Assembly: GCA_963966105.1 (NCBI GenBank)
Contig: CAWYQB010000748.1
Span: forward strand, 1-64,000
Reading direction: 5' to 3'
DNA length: 64,000 bases
Source of the DNA: Volucella zonaria
Taxonomy: Eukaryota; Arthropoda; Insecta; Diptera; Syrphidae
The notes under the pieces: model-generated
What the model saw: only the letters and a program-made list of their open reading frames with translations
Told to the model about the DNA's origin: nothing
Databases searched by the model: none
Program-made: the position numbers and the translations under genes
In this document: positions 38,201 to 50,700 of the stretch, in pieces
Numbering within the stretch: the first letter of the stretch is position 1
Layout: each line of letters opens with the position of its first letter

Positions 38201-39460
38201 CCCCGCAGACGCCTAGTTTAGGAGTTATAGCCATTTTAAGATTTTGAATTTTCTTTTTTCTGGTGCATAATATGACCCCCGCAGACGCCTAGTTTAAGAG
38301 TTATAGCCATTTTAAGATTTTGAATTTTTTTTTTCTGGTGCAAAATATGACCCCCGCAGACGCCTAGTTTAGGAGTTATAGCCATTTTAAGATTTTGAAT
38401 TTTTTTTTTCTGGTGCATATTATGACCCCCGCAGACGCCTAGTTTAGGAGTTATAGCCATTTTAAGATTTTGAATTTTTTTTTTCTGGTGCATAATATGA
38501 CCCCCGCAGACGCCTAGTTTAGGAGTTATAGCCATTTTAAGATTTCGAATTTTCTTTTTTCTGGTGCATAATATGACCCCGGCAGACGCCTAGTTTAGGA
38601 GTTATAGCCATTTTAAGATTTTGAATTTTTTTTTTCTGGTGCATAATATGACCCCCGCAGACGCCTAGTTTAGGAGTTATAGCCATTTTAAGATTTCGAA
38701 TTTTCTTTTTTCTGGTGCATAATATGACCCCGGCAGACGCCTAGTTTAGGAGTTATAGCCATTTTAAGATTTTGAATTTTCTTTTTTCTGGTGCATAATA
38801 TGACCCCCGGAGGCGCCTAGTTTAGGAGTTATAGCCATTTTAAGATTTTGAATTTTCTTTTTTCTGGTGCATATTATGACCCCCGGAGACCCCTAGTTTA
38901 GGAGTTATAGCCATTTTAAGATTTTGAATTTTTTTTTTCTGGTGCATAATATGACCCCCGCAGACGCCTAGTTTAGGAGTTATAGCCATTTTAAGATTTC
39001 GAATTTTCTTTTTTCTGGTGCATAATATGACCCCCGCAGACGCCTAGTTTAGGAGTTATAGCCATTTTAAGATTTTGAATTTTCTTTTTTCTGGTGCATA
39101 ATATGACCCCCGGAGACGCCTAGTTTAGGAGTTATAGCCATTTTAAGATTTTGAATTTTCTTTTTTCTGGTGCATAATATGACCCTCGCAGACGCCTAGT
39201 TTAGGAGTTATAGCCATTTTAAGATTTTGAATTTCTTTTTTCTGGTGCATAATATGACCCCCGCAGACGCCTAGTTTAGGGGTTATAGCCATTTTAAGAT
39301 TTTGAATTTCTTTTTTCTAGTGCATAATATGACCCCCGCAGACGCCTAGTTTAGGAGTTATAGCCATTTTAAGATTTCGAATTTTTTTTTTCTGGTGCAA
39401 AATATGACCCCCGCAGACGCCTAGTTTAGGAGTTACAGCCATTTTAAGATTTTGAATTTT
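35254..39460. repeat. Satellite block N: transitional region
   Basis: A mix of TTCGAA, GGCGACG and GCTGGTGC monomers with runs of T10 monomers. CTTAATATG recurs at 36,451 and 37,965 (1,514 bp, 20 monomers), with CGGCGACG and GCTGGTGC monomers in the same order before each, suggesting a degraded duplication. From about 38.57 to 39.46 kb CCGGCAGACG, CCCTCGCAG and GGGGTTATAG states appear. One open-frame run at 35,513-35,887 is five consecutive 75-bp monomers. Nothing other than satellite is seen. Confidence 0.78.
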
Positions 39461-41000
39461 TTTTTTCTGGTGTATAATATGACCCCCGCAAACGCCTAGT
39501 TTAGGAGTTATAGCCATTTTAAGATTTTGAATTTTTTTTTCTGGTGCATAATATGACCCCCGCAGACGCCTAGTTTAGGAGTTATAGCCATTTTAAGATT
39601 TTGAATTTCTTTTTTCTGGTGCATAATATGACCCCCGCAGACGCCTAGTTTAGGGGTTATAGCCATTTTAAGATTTCGAATTTTCTTTTTTCTGGTGCAT
39701 AATATGACCCCCGCAGACGCCTAGTTTAGGAGTTATAGCCATTTTAAGATTTTGAATTTTTTTTTTCTGGTGTATAATATGACCCCCGCAAACGCCTAGT
39801 TTAGGAGTTATAGCCATTTTAAGATTTTGAATTTTTTTTTCTGGTGCATAATATGACCCCCGCAGACGCCTAGTTTAGGAGTTATAGCCATTTTAAGATT
39901 TCGAATTTTTTTTTTCTGGTGCAAAATATGACCCCCGCAGACGCCTAGTTTAGGAGTTACAGCCATTTTAAGATTTTTAATTTTTTTTTTCTGGTGCATA
40001 ATATGACCCCCGCATACGCCTAGTTTAGGAGTTATAGCCATTTTAAGATTTCGAATTTTCTTTTTTCGGGTGCATAATATGACCCCCGCAGACGCCTAGT
40101 TTAGGAGTTATAGCCATTTTAAGATTTTGAATTTTCTTTTTTCTGGTGCATATTATGACCCCCGGAGACGCCTAGTTTAGGAGTTATAGCCATTTTAAGA
40201 TTTTGAATTTTTTTTTTCTGGTGCATAATATGACCCCCGCAGACGCCTAGTTTAGGAGTTATAGCCATTTTAAGATTTCGAATTTTTTTTTTTCTGGTGC
40301 ATAATATGACCCCCGCAGACGCCTAGTTTAGGAGTTATAGCCATTTTAAGATTTTGAATTTTCTTTTTTCTGGTGCATATTATGACCCCCGGAGAAGCCT
40401 AGTTTAGGAGTTAAAGCCATTTTAAGATTTTGAATTTTTTTTTTCTGGTGCATAATATGACCCTCGCAGACGCCTAGTTTAGGAGTTATAGCCATTTTAA
40501 GATTTTGAATTTTTTTTTTTCTGGTGTATAATATGACCCCCGCGGACGCCTAGTTTAGGAGTTATAGCCATTTTAAGATTTTGAATTTTTTTTTCTGGTG
40601 CATAATATAACCCCCGCAGACGCTTAGTTTAGGAGTTATAGCCATTTTAAGATTTTGAATTTTCTTTTTTCTGGTGCATATTATGACCCCCGCAGACGCC
40701 AAGTTTAGGAGTTATAGCCATTTTAAGATTTTGAATTTTTTTTTTCTGGTGCATTATATGACCCCCGCAGACGCCTAGTTTAGGAGTTATAGCCATTTTA
40801 AGATTTCGAATTTTCTTTTTTCTGGTGCATAATATGACCCCCGCAGACGCCTAGTTTAGGTGTTATAGCCATTTTAAGATTTTGAATTTTCTTTTTTCTG
40901 GTGCATATTATGACCCCCGGCGACGCCTAGTTTAGGAGTTATAGCCGTTTTAAGATTTCGAATTTTCTTTTTTCTGGTGCATAATATGACCCCCGCAGAC
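39461..41000. repeat. Module M3, copy 2, with a 300-bp duplication at its left edge
   Basis: TGTATAAT with CGCAAACG appears at 39,471 and 39,771 (300 bp, four monomers). The second one leads into the M3 order: AGATTTTTAA 39,971, GCATACGCC near 40,013, TTAAAGCC 40,411, GCGGACG 40,542, GCCAAG 40,698 and GCCGTTTT 40,944. These lie 14,120-14,121 bp from copy 1 where shared. Private change: GGAGAAGCC near 40,394. Confidence 0.86.
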
Positions 41001-42400
41001 GACTAGTTTAGGAGTTATAGCCATTTTAAGATTTTGAATTTTTTTTTTCTGGTGCATAATATGACCCCCGCAGACGCCTAGTTTAGGAGTTATAGCCATT
41101 TTAAGATTTAGAATTTTCTTTTTTCTGGTGCATAATATGACCCACTCAGACGCCTAGTTTAGGAGTTATAGCCATTTTAAGATTTTGAATTTTCTTTTTT
41201 CTGGTGCATATTATGACCCCCGGCGACGCCTAGTTTAGGAGTTATAGCCATTTTAAGATTTCGAATTTTCTTTTTTCTGGTGCATAATATGACCCCCGCA
41301 GACGCCTAGTTTAGGAGTTATAGCCATTTTAAGATTTCGAATTTTTTTTTTCTGGTGCATAAAATGACCCCCGCAGACGCCTAGTTTAGGAGTTATAGCC
41401 ATTTTAAGATTTTGAATTTTCTTTTTTCTGGTGCATAATATGACCCCCGCAGACGCCTAGTTTAGGAGTTATAGCCATTTTAAGATTTTGAATTTTTTTT
41501 TTTCTGGTGCAAAATATGACCCCCGCAGACGCCTAGTTTAGGAGTTATAGCCATTTTAAGATTTTGAATTTTTTTTTTCTGGTGCAAAATATGACCCCGC
41601 AGACGCCTAGTTTAGGAGTTATAACCATTTTAAGATTTTGAATTTTTTTTTTCTGGTGCATAATATGACCCCCGCAGACGCCTAGTTTAGGAGTTATAGC
41701 CATTTTAAGATTTCGAATTTTCTTTTTTCTGGTGCATAATATGACCCCCGCAGACGCCTAGTTTAGGAGTTATAGCCATTTTAAGATTTTGAATTTTCTT
41801 TTTTCTGGTGCATAATATGACCCCCGGAGACGCCTAGTTTAGGAGTTATAGCCATTTTAAGATTTTGAATTTTCTTTTTTCTGGTGCATATTATGACCCC
41901 CGGAGACGCCTAGTTTAGGAGTTATAGCCATTTTAAGATTTAGAATTTTTTTTTTCTGGTGCATAATATGACCCCCGCAGACGCCTAGTTTAGGAGTTAT
42001 AGCCATTTTAAGATTTTGAATTTTCTTTTTTCTGGTGCATAATATGACCCCCGGAGACGCCTAGTTTAGGAGTTATAGCCATTTTAAGATTTTGAATTTT
42101 CTTTTTTCTGGTGCATAATATGACCCTCGCAGACGCCTAGTTTAGGAGTTATAGCCATTTTAAGATTTTGAATTTCTTTTTTCTGGTGCATAATATGACC
42201 CCCGCAGACGCCTAGTTTAGGAGTTATAGCCATTTTAAGATTTTGAATTTCTTTTTTCTAGTGCATAATATGACCCCCGCAGACGCCTAGTTTAGGAGTT
42301 ATAGCCATTTTAAGATTTTGAATTTTTTTTTTCTGGTGCATAATATGACCCCCGCAGACGCCTAGTTTAGGAGTTATAGCCATTTTAAGATTTTGAATTT
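41001..42400. repeat. Satellite block between M3 copies
   Basis: Irregular order of common states, with CCCACTCAG near 41,151, CATAAAATG near 41,360, two adjacent CAAAATATG monomers near 41.5 kb and a TTATAACC monomer near 41,620. Towards the right edge the CTAGTGCATAAT and CCCTCGCAG states resemble 39.1-39.35 kb, consistent with the 2,641-bp offset extending upstream. Confidence 0.74.
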
Positions 42401-43600
42401 TTTTTTTCTGGTGTATAATATGACCTCCGCAGACGCCTAGTTTAGGAGTTATAGCCATTTTAAGATTTTGAATTTTTTTTTCTGGTGCATAATATGACCC
42501 CCGCAGACGCCTAGTTTAGGAGTTATAGCCATTTTAAGATTTTGAATTTTTTTTTTCTGGTGCAAAATATGACCCCCGCAGACGCCTAGTTTAGGAGTTA
42601 TAGCCATTTTAAGATTTTTAATTTTTTTTTTCTGGTGCATAATATGACCCCCGCATACGCCTAGTTTAGGAGTTATAGCCATTTTAAGATTTCGAATTTT
42701 CTTTTTTCTGGTGCATAATATGACCCCCGCAGACGCCTAGTTTAGGAGTTATAGCCATTTTAAGATTTTGAATTTTCTTTTTTCTGGTGCATATTATGAC
42801 CCCCGGAGACGCCTAGTTTAGGAGTTATAGCCATTTTAAGATTTTGAATTTTTTTTTTCTGGTGCATAATATGACCCCCGCAGACGCCTAGTTTAGGAGT
42901 TATAGCCATTTTAAGATTTCGAATTTTTTTTTTTCTGGTGCATAGTATGACCCCCGCAGACGCCTAGTTTAGGAGTTATAGCCATTTTAAGATTTTGAAT
43001 TTTCTTTTTTCTGGTGCATATTATGACCCCCGGAGACGCCTAGTTTAGGAGTTAAAGCCATTTTAAGATTTTGAATTTTTTTTTTCTGGTGCATAATATG
43101 ACCCCCGCAGACGCCTAGTTTAGGAGTTATAGCCATTTTAAGATTTTGAATTTTTTTTTTCTGGTGTATAATATGACCCCCGCGGACGCCTAGTTTAGGA
43201 GTTATAGCCATTTTAAGATTTTGAATTTTTTTATCTGGTGCATAATATGACCCCCGCAGACGCCTAGTTTAGGAGTTATAGCCATTTTAAGATTTTGAAT
43301 TTTCTTTTTTCTGGTGCATATTATGACCCCCGGAGACGCCTAGTTTAGGAGTTATAGCCATTTTAAGATTTTGAATTTTTTTTTTCTGGTGCATAATATG
43401 ACCCCCGCAGACGCCTAGTTTAGGAGTTATAGCCATTTTAAGATTTCGAATTTTCCTTTTTCTGGTGCATAATATGACCCCCGCAGACGCCTAGTTTAGG
43501 AGTTATAGCCATTTTAAGATTTTGAATTTTCTTTTTTCTGGTGCATATTATGACCCCCGGCGACGCCTAGTTTAGGAGTTATAGCCGTTTTAAGATTTCG
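42401..43600. repeat. Module M3, copy 3
   Basis: TGTATAAT 42,412, AGATTTTTAA 42,612, GCATACGCC near 42,653, TTAAAGCC 43,052, GCGGACG 43,182 and GCCGTTTT 43,584 lie 2,640-2,641 bp (35 monomers) from copy 2. Unlike copies 1 and 2, the first monomer reads CCTCCGCAGACG instead of CGCAAACG, and the CGCCAAG state is not seen. Confidence 0.86.
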
Positions 43601-46300
43601 AATTTTCTTTTTTCTGGTGCATAATACGACCCCCGCAGACGCCTAGTTTAGGAGTTATAGCCATTTTAAGATTTTGAATTTTTTTTTTCTGGTGCATAAT
43701 ATGACCCCCGCAGACGCCTAGTTTAGGAGTTATTGCCATTTTAAGATTTCGAATTTTCTTTTTTCTGGTGCATAATATGACCCCCGCAGACGCCTAGTTT
43801 AGGAGTTATAGCCATTTTAAGATTTTGAATTTTCTTTTTTCTGGTGCATAATATGACCCCCGCAGACGCCTAGTTTAGGAGTTATAGCCATTTTAAGATT
43901 TTGAATTTTTTTTTTCTGGTGCAAAATATGACCCCCGCAGACGCCTAGTTTAGGAGTTATAGCCATTTTAAGATTTTGAATTTTTTTTTTCTGGTGCATA
44001 ATATGACCCCCGCAGACGCATAGTTTAGGAGTTTAGCCATTTTGAGATTTTGAATTTTTTTTTTCTGGTGCATAATATGACCCCCGGAGACGCCTAGTTT
44101 AGGAGTTATAGCCATTTTAAGATTTTGAATTTTTTTTTTTCTGGTGCATAATATGACCCTCGCAGACGCCTAGTTTAGGAGTTATAGCCATTTTAAGATT
44201 TTGAATTTTTTTTTCTGGTGCATAATATGACCCCCGCAGACGCCTAGTTTAGGAGTTATAGCCATTTTAAGATTTTGAATTTTTTTTTTCTGGTGCGTAA
44301 TATGACCCCCGCAGACGCCTAGTTTAGGAGTTATAGCCATTTTAAGATTTCGAATTTTCTTTTTTCTGGTGCATAATATGACCCCCGCAAACGCCTAGTT
44401 TAGGAGTTATAGCCATTTTAAGATTTCGAATTTTCTTTTTTCTGGTGCATAATATGACCCCCGCAGACGCCTAGTTTAGGAGTTATAGCCATTTTAAGAT
44501 TTTGAATTTTCTTTTTGCTGGTGCAAATTATGACCCCCGTAGACGCCTAGTTTAGGAGTTATAGCCATTTTAAGATTTTGAATTTTTTTTTTCTGGTGCA
44601 TAATATGACCCCCGCAGACGCCTAGTTTAGGAGTTATAGCCATTTTAAGATTTCGAATTTTCTTTTTGCTGGTGCAAATTATGACCCCCGGAGACGCCTA
44701 GTTTAGGAGTTATAGCCATTTTAAGATTTTGAATTTTCTTTTTGCTGGTGCAAATTATGACCCCCGGAGACGCCTAGTTTAGGAGTTATAGCCATTTTAA
44801 GATTTTGAATTTTCTTTTTTCTGGTGCATATTATGACCCCCGGAGACGCCTAGTTTAGGAGTTATAGCCATTTTAAGATTTTGAATTTTTTTTTTCTGGT
44901 GCATAGTATGACCCCCGCAGACGCCTAGTTTAGGAGTTATAGCCATTTTAAGATTTTGAATTTTTTTTTTCTGGTGTATAAGATGACCCCCGCGGACGCC
45001 TAGTTTAGGAGTTATAGCCATTTTAAGATTTTGAATTTTTTTTTCTGGTGCATAATATGACCCCCGCAGACGCCTAGTTTAGGAGTAATAGCCATTTTAA
45101 GATTTTGAATTTTCTTTTTTCTGGTGCATATTATGACCCCCGGAGACGCCTAGTTTAGGAGTTAAAGCCATTTTAAGATTTTGAATTTTTTTTTTCTGGT
45201 GCATAATATGACCCCCGCAGACGCCTAGTTTAGGAGTTATAGCCATTTTAAGATTTTGAATTTTTTTTTTCTGGTGCATAATATGACCCCCGCAGACGCC
45301 TAGTTTAGGAGTTATAGCCATTTTAAGATTTCGAATTTTCTTTTTTCTGGTGCATAATATGACCCCCGCAGACGCCTAGTTTAGGAGTTATAGCCATTTT
45401 AAGATTTTGAATTTTCTTTTTTCTGGTGCATATTATGACCCCCGGCGACGCCTAGTTTAGGAGTTATAGCCGTTTTGAGATTTCGAATTTTCTTTTTTCT
45501 GGTGCATAATATGACCCCCGCAGACGCCTAGTTTAGGAGTTATAGCCATTTTAAGATTTTGAATTTTTTTTTTCTGGTGCATAATATGACCCCCGCAGAC
45601 GCCTAGTTTAGGAGTTATAGCCATTTTAAGATTTCGAATTTTCTTTTTTCTGGTGCATAATATGACCCCCGCAGACGCCTAGTTTAGGAGTTATAGCCAT
45701 TTTAAGATTTTGAATTTTTTTTTTCTGGTGCAAAATATGACCCCCGCAGACGCCTAGTTTAGGAGTTATAGCCATTTTAAGATTTTGAATTTTTTTTTTC
45801 TGGTGCATAATATGACCCCCGCAGACGCCTAGTTTAGGAGTTATAGCCATTTTAAGATTTCGAATTTTCTTTTTTCTGGTGCATATTATGACCCCCGTAG
45901 ACGCCTAGTTTAGGAGTTATAGCCATTTTAAGATTTTGAATTTTTTTTTTCTGGTGCATAATATGACCCCCGCAGACGCATAGTTTAGGAGTTTAGCCAT
46001 TTTGAGATTTTGAATTTTTTTTTCTGGTGCATAATATGACCCCCGGAGACGCCTAGTTTAGGAGTTATAGCCATTTTAAGATTTTGAATTTTCTTTTTTC
46101 TGGTGCATAATATGACCCTCGCAGACGCCTAGTTTAGGAGTTATAGCCATTTTAAGATTTTGAATTTTTTTTTTCTGGTGCATAATATGACCCCCGCAGA
46201 CGCCTAGTTTAGGAGTTATAGCCATTTTAAGATTTTGATTTTTTTTTTTCTGGTGCATAATATGACCCCCGCAAACGCCTAGTTTAGGAGTTATAGCCAT
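43601..46300. repeat. Satellite block O: onset of GCAAATTATG monomers
   Basis: First appearance of GCTGGTGCAAATTATG monomers, near 44,520, 44,667 and 44,748. A double-altered monomer (GACGCATAG plus GAGTTTAGCC) occurs at 44,018 and 45,978, 1,960 bp or 26 monomers apart. A partial M3 relic is seen near 44,970-45,165: GCGGACG 44,992 and TTAAAGCC 45,162, the latter 2,110 bp from copy 3. Confidence 0.8.
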
Positions 46301-47200
46301 TTTAAGATTTCGAATTTTCTTTTTTCTGGTGCATAATATGACTCCCGCAGACGCCTAGTTTAGGAGTTATAGCCCTTTTAAGATTTTGAATTTTCTTTTT
46401 GCTGGTGCAAATTATGACCCCCGGAGACGCCTAGTTTAGGAGTTATAGCCATTTTAAGATTTTGAATTTTTTTTTTCTGGTGCATAATATGACCCCCGCA
46501 GACGCCTAGTTTAGGAGTTATAGCCATTTTAAGATTTCGAATTTTCTTTTTGCTGGTGCAAATTATGACCCCCGGAGACGCCTAGTTTAGGAGTTATAGC
46601 CATTTTAAGATTTTGAATTTTCTTTTTGCTGGTGCAAATTATGACCCCCGGAGACGCCTAGTTTAGGAGTTATAGCCATTTTAAGATTTTGAATTTTTTT
46701 TTTCTGGTGCTTTTTCTGGTGCATAATATGACCCCCGCAGACGCCTAGTTTAGGAGTTATAGCCATTTTAAGATTTTGAATTTTCTTTTTTCTGGTGCAT
46801 ATTATGACCCCCGGAGACGCCTAGTTTAGGAGTTATAGCCATTTTAAGATTTTGAATTTTTTTTTTCTGGTGCATAATATGACCCCCGCAGACGCCTAGT
46901 TTAGGAGTTATAGCCATTTTAAGATTTCGAATTTTCTTTTTTCTGGTGCATAATATGACCCCCGCAGACGCCTAGTTTAGGAGTTATAGCCATTTTAAGA
47001 TTTTGAATTTTTTTTTTCTGGTGCAAAATAAGACCCCCGCAGACGCCTAGTTTAGGAGTTATAGCCATTTTAAGATTTTGAATTTTTTTTTTCTGGTGCA
47101 TAATATGACCCCCGCAGACGCCTAGTTTAGGAGTTATAGCCATTTTAAGATTTCGAATTTTCTTTTTTCTGGTGCATATTATGACCCCCGGAGACGCCTA
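46301..47200. repeat. Module P, copy 1 (tagged by a 12-bp insertion)
   Basis: Starts with an AGCCCTTTTA monomer (46,371), then three GCTGGTGCAAATTATG monomers, the 12-bp duplication at 46,699-46,722 and a CAAAATAAGAC monomer (47,023). The same order appears 3,471 bp downstream. After the insertion the offset falls to 3,396 because copy 2 lacks one monomer. Confidence 0.86.
46699..46722 (+). repeat. 12-bp tandem duplication in a monomer, site 1
   Basis: TTTTTCTGGTGC occurs twice in direct succession before ATAATATG, adding 12 bp to the monomer. The identical event is found at 50,170 and 51,463, so it arose once and was spread with its surroundings. Confidence 0.93.
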
Positions 47201-49770
47201 GTTTAGGAGTTATAGCCATTTTAAGATTTTGAATTTTTTTTTTCTGGTGCCTAATATGACCCCCGCAGACGCCTAGTTTAGGAGTTATAGCCATTTTAAG
47301 ATTTTGAATTTTTTTTTTCTGGTGCATAATATGACCCCCGGAGACGCCTAGTTTAGGGGTTATAGCCATTTTAAGATTTTGAATTTTCTTTTTTCTGGTG
47401 CATATTATGACCCCCGGAGACGCCTAGTTTAGGAGTTATAGCCATTTTAAGATTTTGAATTTTTTTTTTCTGGTGCATAATATGACCCCCGCAGACGCCT
47501 AGTTTAGGAGTTATAGCCATTTTAAGATTTTGAATTTTTTTTTTCTGGTGCATAATATGACCCCCGCAGACGCCTAGTTTAGGAGTTATTGCCATTTTAA
47601 GATTTCGAATTTTCTTTTTTCTGGTGCATATTATGACCCCCGGAGACGCCTAGTTTAGGAGTTATAGCCATTTTAAGATTTTGAATTTTTTTTTTCTGGT
47701 GCATAATATGACCCCCGCAGACGCCTAGTTAAGGAGTTATAGCCATTTTAAGATTTCGAATTTTCTTTTTTCTGGTGCATATTATGACCCCCGGAGACGC
47801 CTAGTTAAGGAGTTATAGCCATTTTAAGATTTTGAATTTTTTTTTTCTGGTGCATAATATGACCCCCGCAGACGGCTAGTTTAGGAGTTATAGCCATTTT
47901 AAGATTTTGAATTTTTTTTTCTGGTGCATAATATGACCCCCGGAGACGCCTAGTTTAGGAGTTATAGCCATTTTAAGATTTTGAATTTTTTTTTTCTGGT
48001 GCATAATATGACCCCCGCAGACGCCTAGTTTAGGAGTTATAGCCATTTTAAGATTTTGAATTTTTTTTTTCTGGTGCATAATATGACCCCCGCAGACGCC
48101 TAGTTTAGGAGTTATAGCCATTTTAAGATTTTGAATTTTCTTTTTTCTGGTGCATAATATGACCCTCGCAGACGCCTAGTTTAGGAGTTATAGCCATTTT
48201 AAGATTTTGAATTTTTTTTTCTGGTGCATAATATGACCCCCGCAGACGCCTAGTTTAGGAGTTATAGCCATTTTAAGATTTTGAATTTTTTTTTTCTGGT
48301 GCATAATATGACCCTCGCAGACGCCTAGTTTAGGAGTTATAGCCATTTTAAGATTTTGAATTTTTTTTTCTGGTGCATAATATGACCCCCGGAGACGCCT
48401 AGTTTAGGAGTTATAGCCATTTTAAGATTTTGAATTTTCTTTTTGCTGGTGCAAATTATGACCCCCGGAGACGCCTAGTTTAGGAGTTATAGCCATTTTA
48501 AGATTTTGAATTTTTTTTTCTGGTGCATAATATGACCCTCGCAGACGCCTAGTTTAGGAGTTATAGCCATTTTAAAATTTTGAATTTTTTTTTCTGGTGC
48601 ATAAAATGACCCCCGCAGATGCCTAGTTTAGGAGTTATAGCCATTTTAAGATTTTGAATTTTTTTTTTCTGGTGCATAATGTGACCCTCGCAGACGCCTA
48701 GTTTAGGAGTTATAGCCATTTTAAGATTTTGAATTTTTTTTTCTGGTGCATAATATGACCCCCGCAGACGCCTAGTTTAGGAGTTATAGCCATTTTAAGA
48801 TTTTGAATTTTTTTTTTTCTGGTGCATAATATGACCCCCGCAGACGCCTAGTTTAGGAGTTATAGCCATTTTAAGATTTTGATTTTTTTTTTTCTGGTGC
48901 ATAATATGACCCCCGGAGACGCCTAGTTTAGGAGTTATAGCCATTTTAAGATTTTGAATTTTTTTTTTTTCTGGTGCATAATATGACCCCCGCAGACGCC
49001 TAGTTTAGGAGTTATAGCCATTTTAAGATTTTGAATTTTTTTTTTCTGGTGCATAATATGACCCTCGCAGACGCCTAGTTTAGGAGTTATAGCCATTTTA
49101 AGATTTTGAATTTTTTTTTCTGGTGCATAAAATGACCCCCGCAGACGCCTAGTTTAGGAGTTATAGCCATTTTAAGATTTTGAATTTTTTTTTTCTGGTG
49201 CATAATGTGACCCTCGCAGACGCCTAGTTTAGGAGTTATAGCCATTTTAAGATTTTGAATTTTCTTTTTGCTGGTGCAAATTATGACCCCCGGAGACGCC
49301 TAGTTTAGGAGCTATAGCCATTTTAAGATTTTGAATTTTTTTTTTCTGGTGCATAATATGACCCTCGCAGACGCCTAGTTTAGGAGTTATAGCCATTTTA
49401 AGATTTTGAATTTTTTTTTCTGGTGCATAAAATGACCCCCGCAGACGCCTAGTTTAGGAGTTATAGCCATTTTAAGATTTTGAATTTTTTTTTTCTGTTG
49501 CATAATGTGACCCTCGCAGACGCCTAGTTTAGGAGTTATAGCCATTTTAAGATTTTGAATTTTTTTTTCTGGTGCATAATATGACCCCCGCAGACGCCTA
49601 GTTTAGGAGTTATAGCCATTTTAAGATTTTGATTTTTTTTTTTCTGGTGCATAATATGACCCCCGGAGACGCCTAGTTTAGGAGTTATAGCCATTTTAAG
49701 ATTTTGAATTTTTTTTTTTTCTGGTGCATAATATGACCCCCGGAGACGCCTAGTTTAGGAGTTATAGCCA
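47201..49770. repeat. Satellite block Q: CCCTCGCAG monomers and a 300-bp (4-mer) repeat
   Basis: CCCTCGCAG becomes frequent. ATAAAATGAC occurs at 48,601, 49,128 and 49,428, spaced 527 bp (seven monomers) and 300 bp (four monomers), each followed one monomer later by CATAATGTGACCCTCG. In the left part two GTTAAGGAG monomers occur near 47,728 and 47,804. The block has many consecutive T9/T10 monomers. Confidence 0.8.
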
Positions 49771-50700
49771 CTTTAAGATTTCGAATTTTCTTTTTTCTGC
49801 TGCATAATATGACCCCCGCAGACGCCTAGTTTAGGAGTTATAGCCCTTTTAAGATTTTGAATTTTCTTTTTGCTGGTGCAAATTATGACCCCCGGAGACG
49901 CCTAGTTTAGGAGTTATAGCCATTTTAAGATTTTGAATTTTTTTTTTCTGGTGCATAATATGACCCCCGCAGACGCCTAGTTTAGGAGTTATAGCCATTT
50001 TAAGATTTCGAATTTTCTTTTTGCTGGTGCAAATTATGACCCCCGGAGACGCCTAGTTTAGGAGTTATAGCCATTTTAAGATTTTGAATTTTCTTTTTGC
50101 TGGTGCAAATTATGACCCCCGGAGACGCCTAGTTTAGGAGTTATAGCCATTTTAAGATTTTGAATTTTTTTTTTCTGGTGCTTTTTCTGGTGCATAATAT
50201 GACCCCCGCAGACGCCTAGTTTAGGAGTTATAGCCATTTTAAGATTTTGAATTTTTTTTTTCTGGTGCATAATATGACCCCCGCAGACGAGTAGTTTAGG
50301 AGTTATAGCCATTTTAAGATTTCGAATTTTCTTTTTTCTGGTGCATAATATGACCCCCGCAGACGCCTAGTTTAGGAGTTATAGCCATTTTAAGATTTTG
50401 AATTTTTTTTTTCTGGTGCAAAATAAGACCCCCGCAGACGCCTAGTTTAGGAGTTATAGCCATTTTAAGATTTTGAATTTTTTTTTTCTGGTGCATAATA
50501 TGACCCCCGCAGACGACTAGTTTAGGAGTTATAGCCATTTTAAGATTTCGAATTTTCTTTTTTCTGGTGCATATTATGACCCCCGGAGACGCCTAGTTTA
50601 GGAGTTATAGCCATTTTAAGATTTTGAATTTTTTTTTTCTGGTGCATAATATGACCCCCGCAGACGCCTAGTTTAGGAGTTATAGCCATTTTAAGATTTT
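49771..50700. repeat. Module P, copy 2
   Basis: AGCCCTTTTA at 49,842 and the 12-bp duplication at 50,170 are exactly 3,471 bp from copy 1. CAAAATAAGAC at 50,419 is 3,396 bp away, showing loss of one monomer just after the duplication. Private change: GACGAGTAG near 50,287. Confidence 0.87.
50170..50193 (+). repeat. 12-bp tandem duplication in a monomer, site 2
   Basis: Same TTTTTCTGGTGC duplication as at 46,699, in the same context of preceding GCAAATTATG monomers. Confidence 0.93.
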
